A DNA stretch of 5,910 bases, from the NCBI GenBank assembly GCA_030631625.1, contig DAOVKT010000157.1, forward strand, positions 1 to 5,910, read 5' to 3'. The translations under genes were made by a program, and so were the position numbers. Positions 4,850 through 5,910 of the stretch are shown here, piece by piece. Within the stretch, counting starts at the first letter, position 1, and every line of letters begins with the position of its first letter. The notes under the pieces are model-generated. The model ran no database searches and had not been told where the DNA came from. It saw nothing but the letters and a program-made list of their open reading frames with translations. The DNA is from JAGLTZ01 sp023135015. Lineage in GTDB: Bacteria > Blakebacterota > Blakebacteria > Blakebacterales > Blakebacteraceae.

Positions 4850-5910
4850 CCATAAACTCCTGAGCCCGGCCGGCGCTGGTGCCGTTGTTCATATCCTTCA
4901 CCGTCAGCGTAATCCTGTAGAGTCCGGGTGAAGGGTTGGGGAAAGCAACTTCCAGGTACTTGATCTCCGTCGTTCTGATGCCGTACTCCACATCACTCTC
5001 TACCTTCACGCTCTCCCTGCGGCCCAGGCCGACCAGGCTTCCCAGAGCTCTGAAGGCCGAAGAGAGGATATTGCGGCGCCGGCTCCGGTCGGCCATGGTG
5101 ATCTCGTAGCTGATCTGGAAGACCGTGGTGCCGAACTGGTCCTTGGAGAAGTTGTAGATTTCGTAGTAGAGATAAATCTGCTGCTCGGTGGTGAAGGTAC
5201 GGTTCGGCATGGGGATGATCTCCACCCCCTCGCGGTAGAACCGCCCGCCCCGTCGCGATTCCACGATCCTGCCCGCCATCTCTATGTCGCTGATCGCCAG
5301 GTTCCGGCCCGAGAAATCCTCGATCGTCAGATTGTCGCGGTAGACGCCGACCCGGCCGGTGTTCATATCGGTTACGCTTATCGCGAAGTTGTAGGTGCCG
5401 GGCCTGATCAGCATCTGGTTGAGGTCGACCATGATATTGCCGGCCGCCTGCTCCAGCTGCTGGGCCGAGATGAACTCCCGCACCTCGTTGGTACTGGCGA
5501 TCTCATTCCACTGGTCGTCGAACATCGCAATGCCCAGATCGACACGGGCCTTCTGGCCCTCTCCGTACCGTACCACCCCGAGCTCTATTGTAGGCACCCC
5601 GTAATAGACCTCGAGACGGGTGCGGCCCTGGATGTCCTTGAAGGCCGCCGTGTAGAAGTGGAAGGGAAGGGGATCGGGAGGAAGTATGTTGACATAGCTG
5701 TCGGTGGTCTCGAGTGTGGAGATATCCCTCATATTCTCCATCCGCTCTTCCGACAGCATCGTTTCGAGTCTTTCCTGGTATGTCCGCGCCTCATCGGGTC
5801 CGCCCCCCCTGCCCGCTGCCATATGGATCATCTCCTCCATCATGTTGGCGATCTGGTCGTATCTGGGGTCGAGGATCGCCCGCTCCCTGTAGACCGCGAT
5901 GGGGAGGGTA
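4830..5910 (-). CDS. C-terminal part of a third beta-sandwich paralogue of the GWxTD-protein group (5' partial)
   Basis: The minus-strand frame is open from the right edge to the TAA at 4832-4830, giving 359 visible residues. The ATG codons at 5843 and 5840 look internal: no ribosome site precedes them, and the frame continues upstream (TLPIAVYRERAILDPRYDQ). A charged, probably helical segment rich in Met, Glu and Arg covers visible residues ~10-65. Two beta-sandwich modules matching the plus-strand paralogues follow. Module 1 has FHFYTAAFKDIQGRTRLEVY, IRPGTYNFAISVTDMNTG and NLAISDIEMAGRI. Module 2 has IYLYYEIYNFSKD, SPGLYRITLTVKDMNNGTS and EFMVTPPPQ at the very end. A basic-hydrophobic insertion (RSRRR to GLGRRE) interrupts module 2. 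No GWxTD motif is visible. If present it must lie N-terminally, outside the window, the reverse of the order in the two neighbours. No cysteine is visible. Export is likely by homology, but the signal peptide is not in view. Confidence 0.8.
   Translation of the reverse strand, partial: TLPIAVYRERAILDPRYDQIANMMEEMIHMAAGRGGGPDEARTYQERLETMLSEERMENMRDISTLETTDSYVNILPPDPLPFHFYTAAFKDIQGRTRLEVYYGVPTIELGVVRYGEGQKARVDLGIAMFDDQWNEIASTNEVREFISAQQLEQAAGNIMVDLNQMLIRPGTYNFAISVTDMNTGRVGVYRDNLTIEDFSGRNLAISDIEMAGRIVESRRGGRFYREGVEIIPMPNRTFTTEQQIYLYYEIYNFSKDQFGTTVFQISYEITMADRSRRRNILSSAFRALGSLVGLGRRESVKVESDVEYGIRTTEIKYLEVAFPNPSPGLYRITLTVKDMNNGTSAGRAQEFMVTPPPQ

Noticed and set aside
4830..5843. Minus-strand gene starting at ATG 5843 as a complete protein
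   Set aside because: The frame stays open to the right window edge, no ribosome site precedes the ATG, and the product would lack a signal peptide. It is better read as an internal Met of a truncated gene.

Overview
The window is moderately GC-rich, densely coding DNA in which every gene encodes an envelope or exported protein. A PorV/PorQ-type outer-membrane barrel, a C-terminal sorting-type (T9SS / FlgD-Ig-like) domain and GWxTD-domain proteins occur together. This points to the Fibrobacteres-Chlorobi-Bacteroidetes (FCB) superphylum or an allied candidate phylum such as Zixibacteria, Latescibacteria, Krumholzibacteriota, Eisenbacteria or Gemmatimonadota. The phylum cannot be fixed from this sequence alone. 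There are no tRNA or rRNA genes, mobile elements or CRISPR arrays, and no gene-free stretch longer than about 125 bases.

Layout on the + strand: (1) positions 1-533 hold the 3' end of a large secreted protein ending in a sorting-type domain. (2) Positions 568-1671 hold a complete PorV/PorQ-like barrel gene, 34 bases downstream and probably in the same transcript. (3) A strong hairpin at 1717-1764 probably ends that unit. (4) Positions 1794-3194 and 3302-4849 hold two complete, diverged paralogues. Each has a signal peptide, two beta-sandwich modules and a C-terminal GWxTD domain. On the - strand, a gene enters from the right edge and ends at 4830. Its C-terminal half carries the same two beta-sandwich modules. 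It converges on the second GWxTD gene, with a 20-bp overlap of the two coding ends.

Functional reading: in Bacteroidota, PorV belongs to the outer-membrane attachment complex that handles type IX secretion cargo bearing a C-terminal signal. Such a barrel beside a cargo-like protein is a plausible client and shuttle pair. The GWxTD family has no established function. Three neighbouring proteins share the same module block beside the barrel, and all complete precursors have signal peptidase I-type signals with Gln at mature position +1. They may therefore form a cell-surface or periplasmic assembly related to secretion or surface anchoring. That functional link is inference; the shared architecture is read directly from the sequence.
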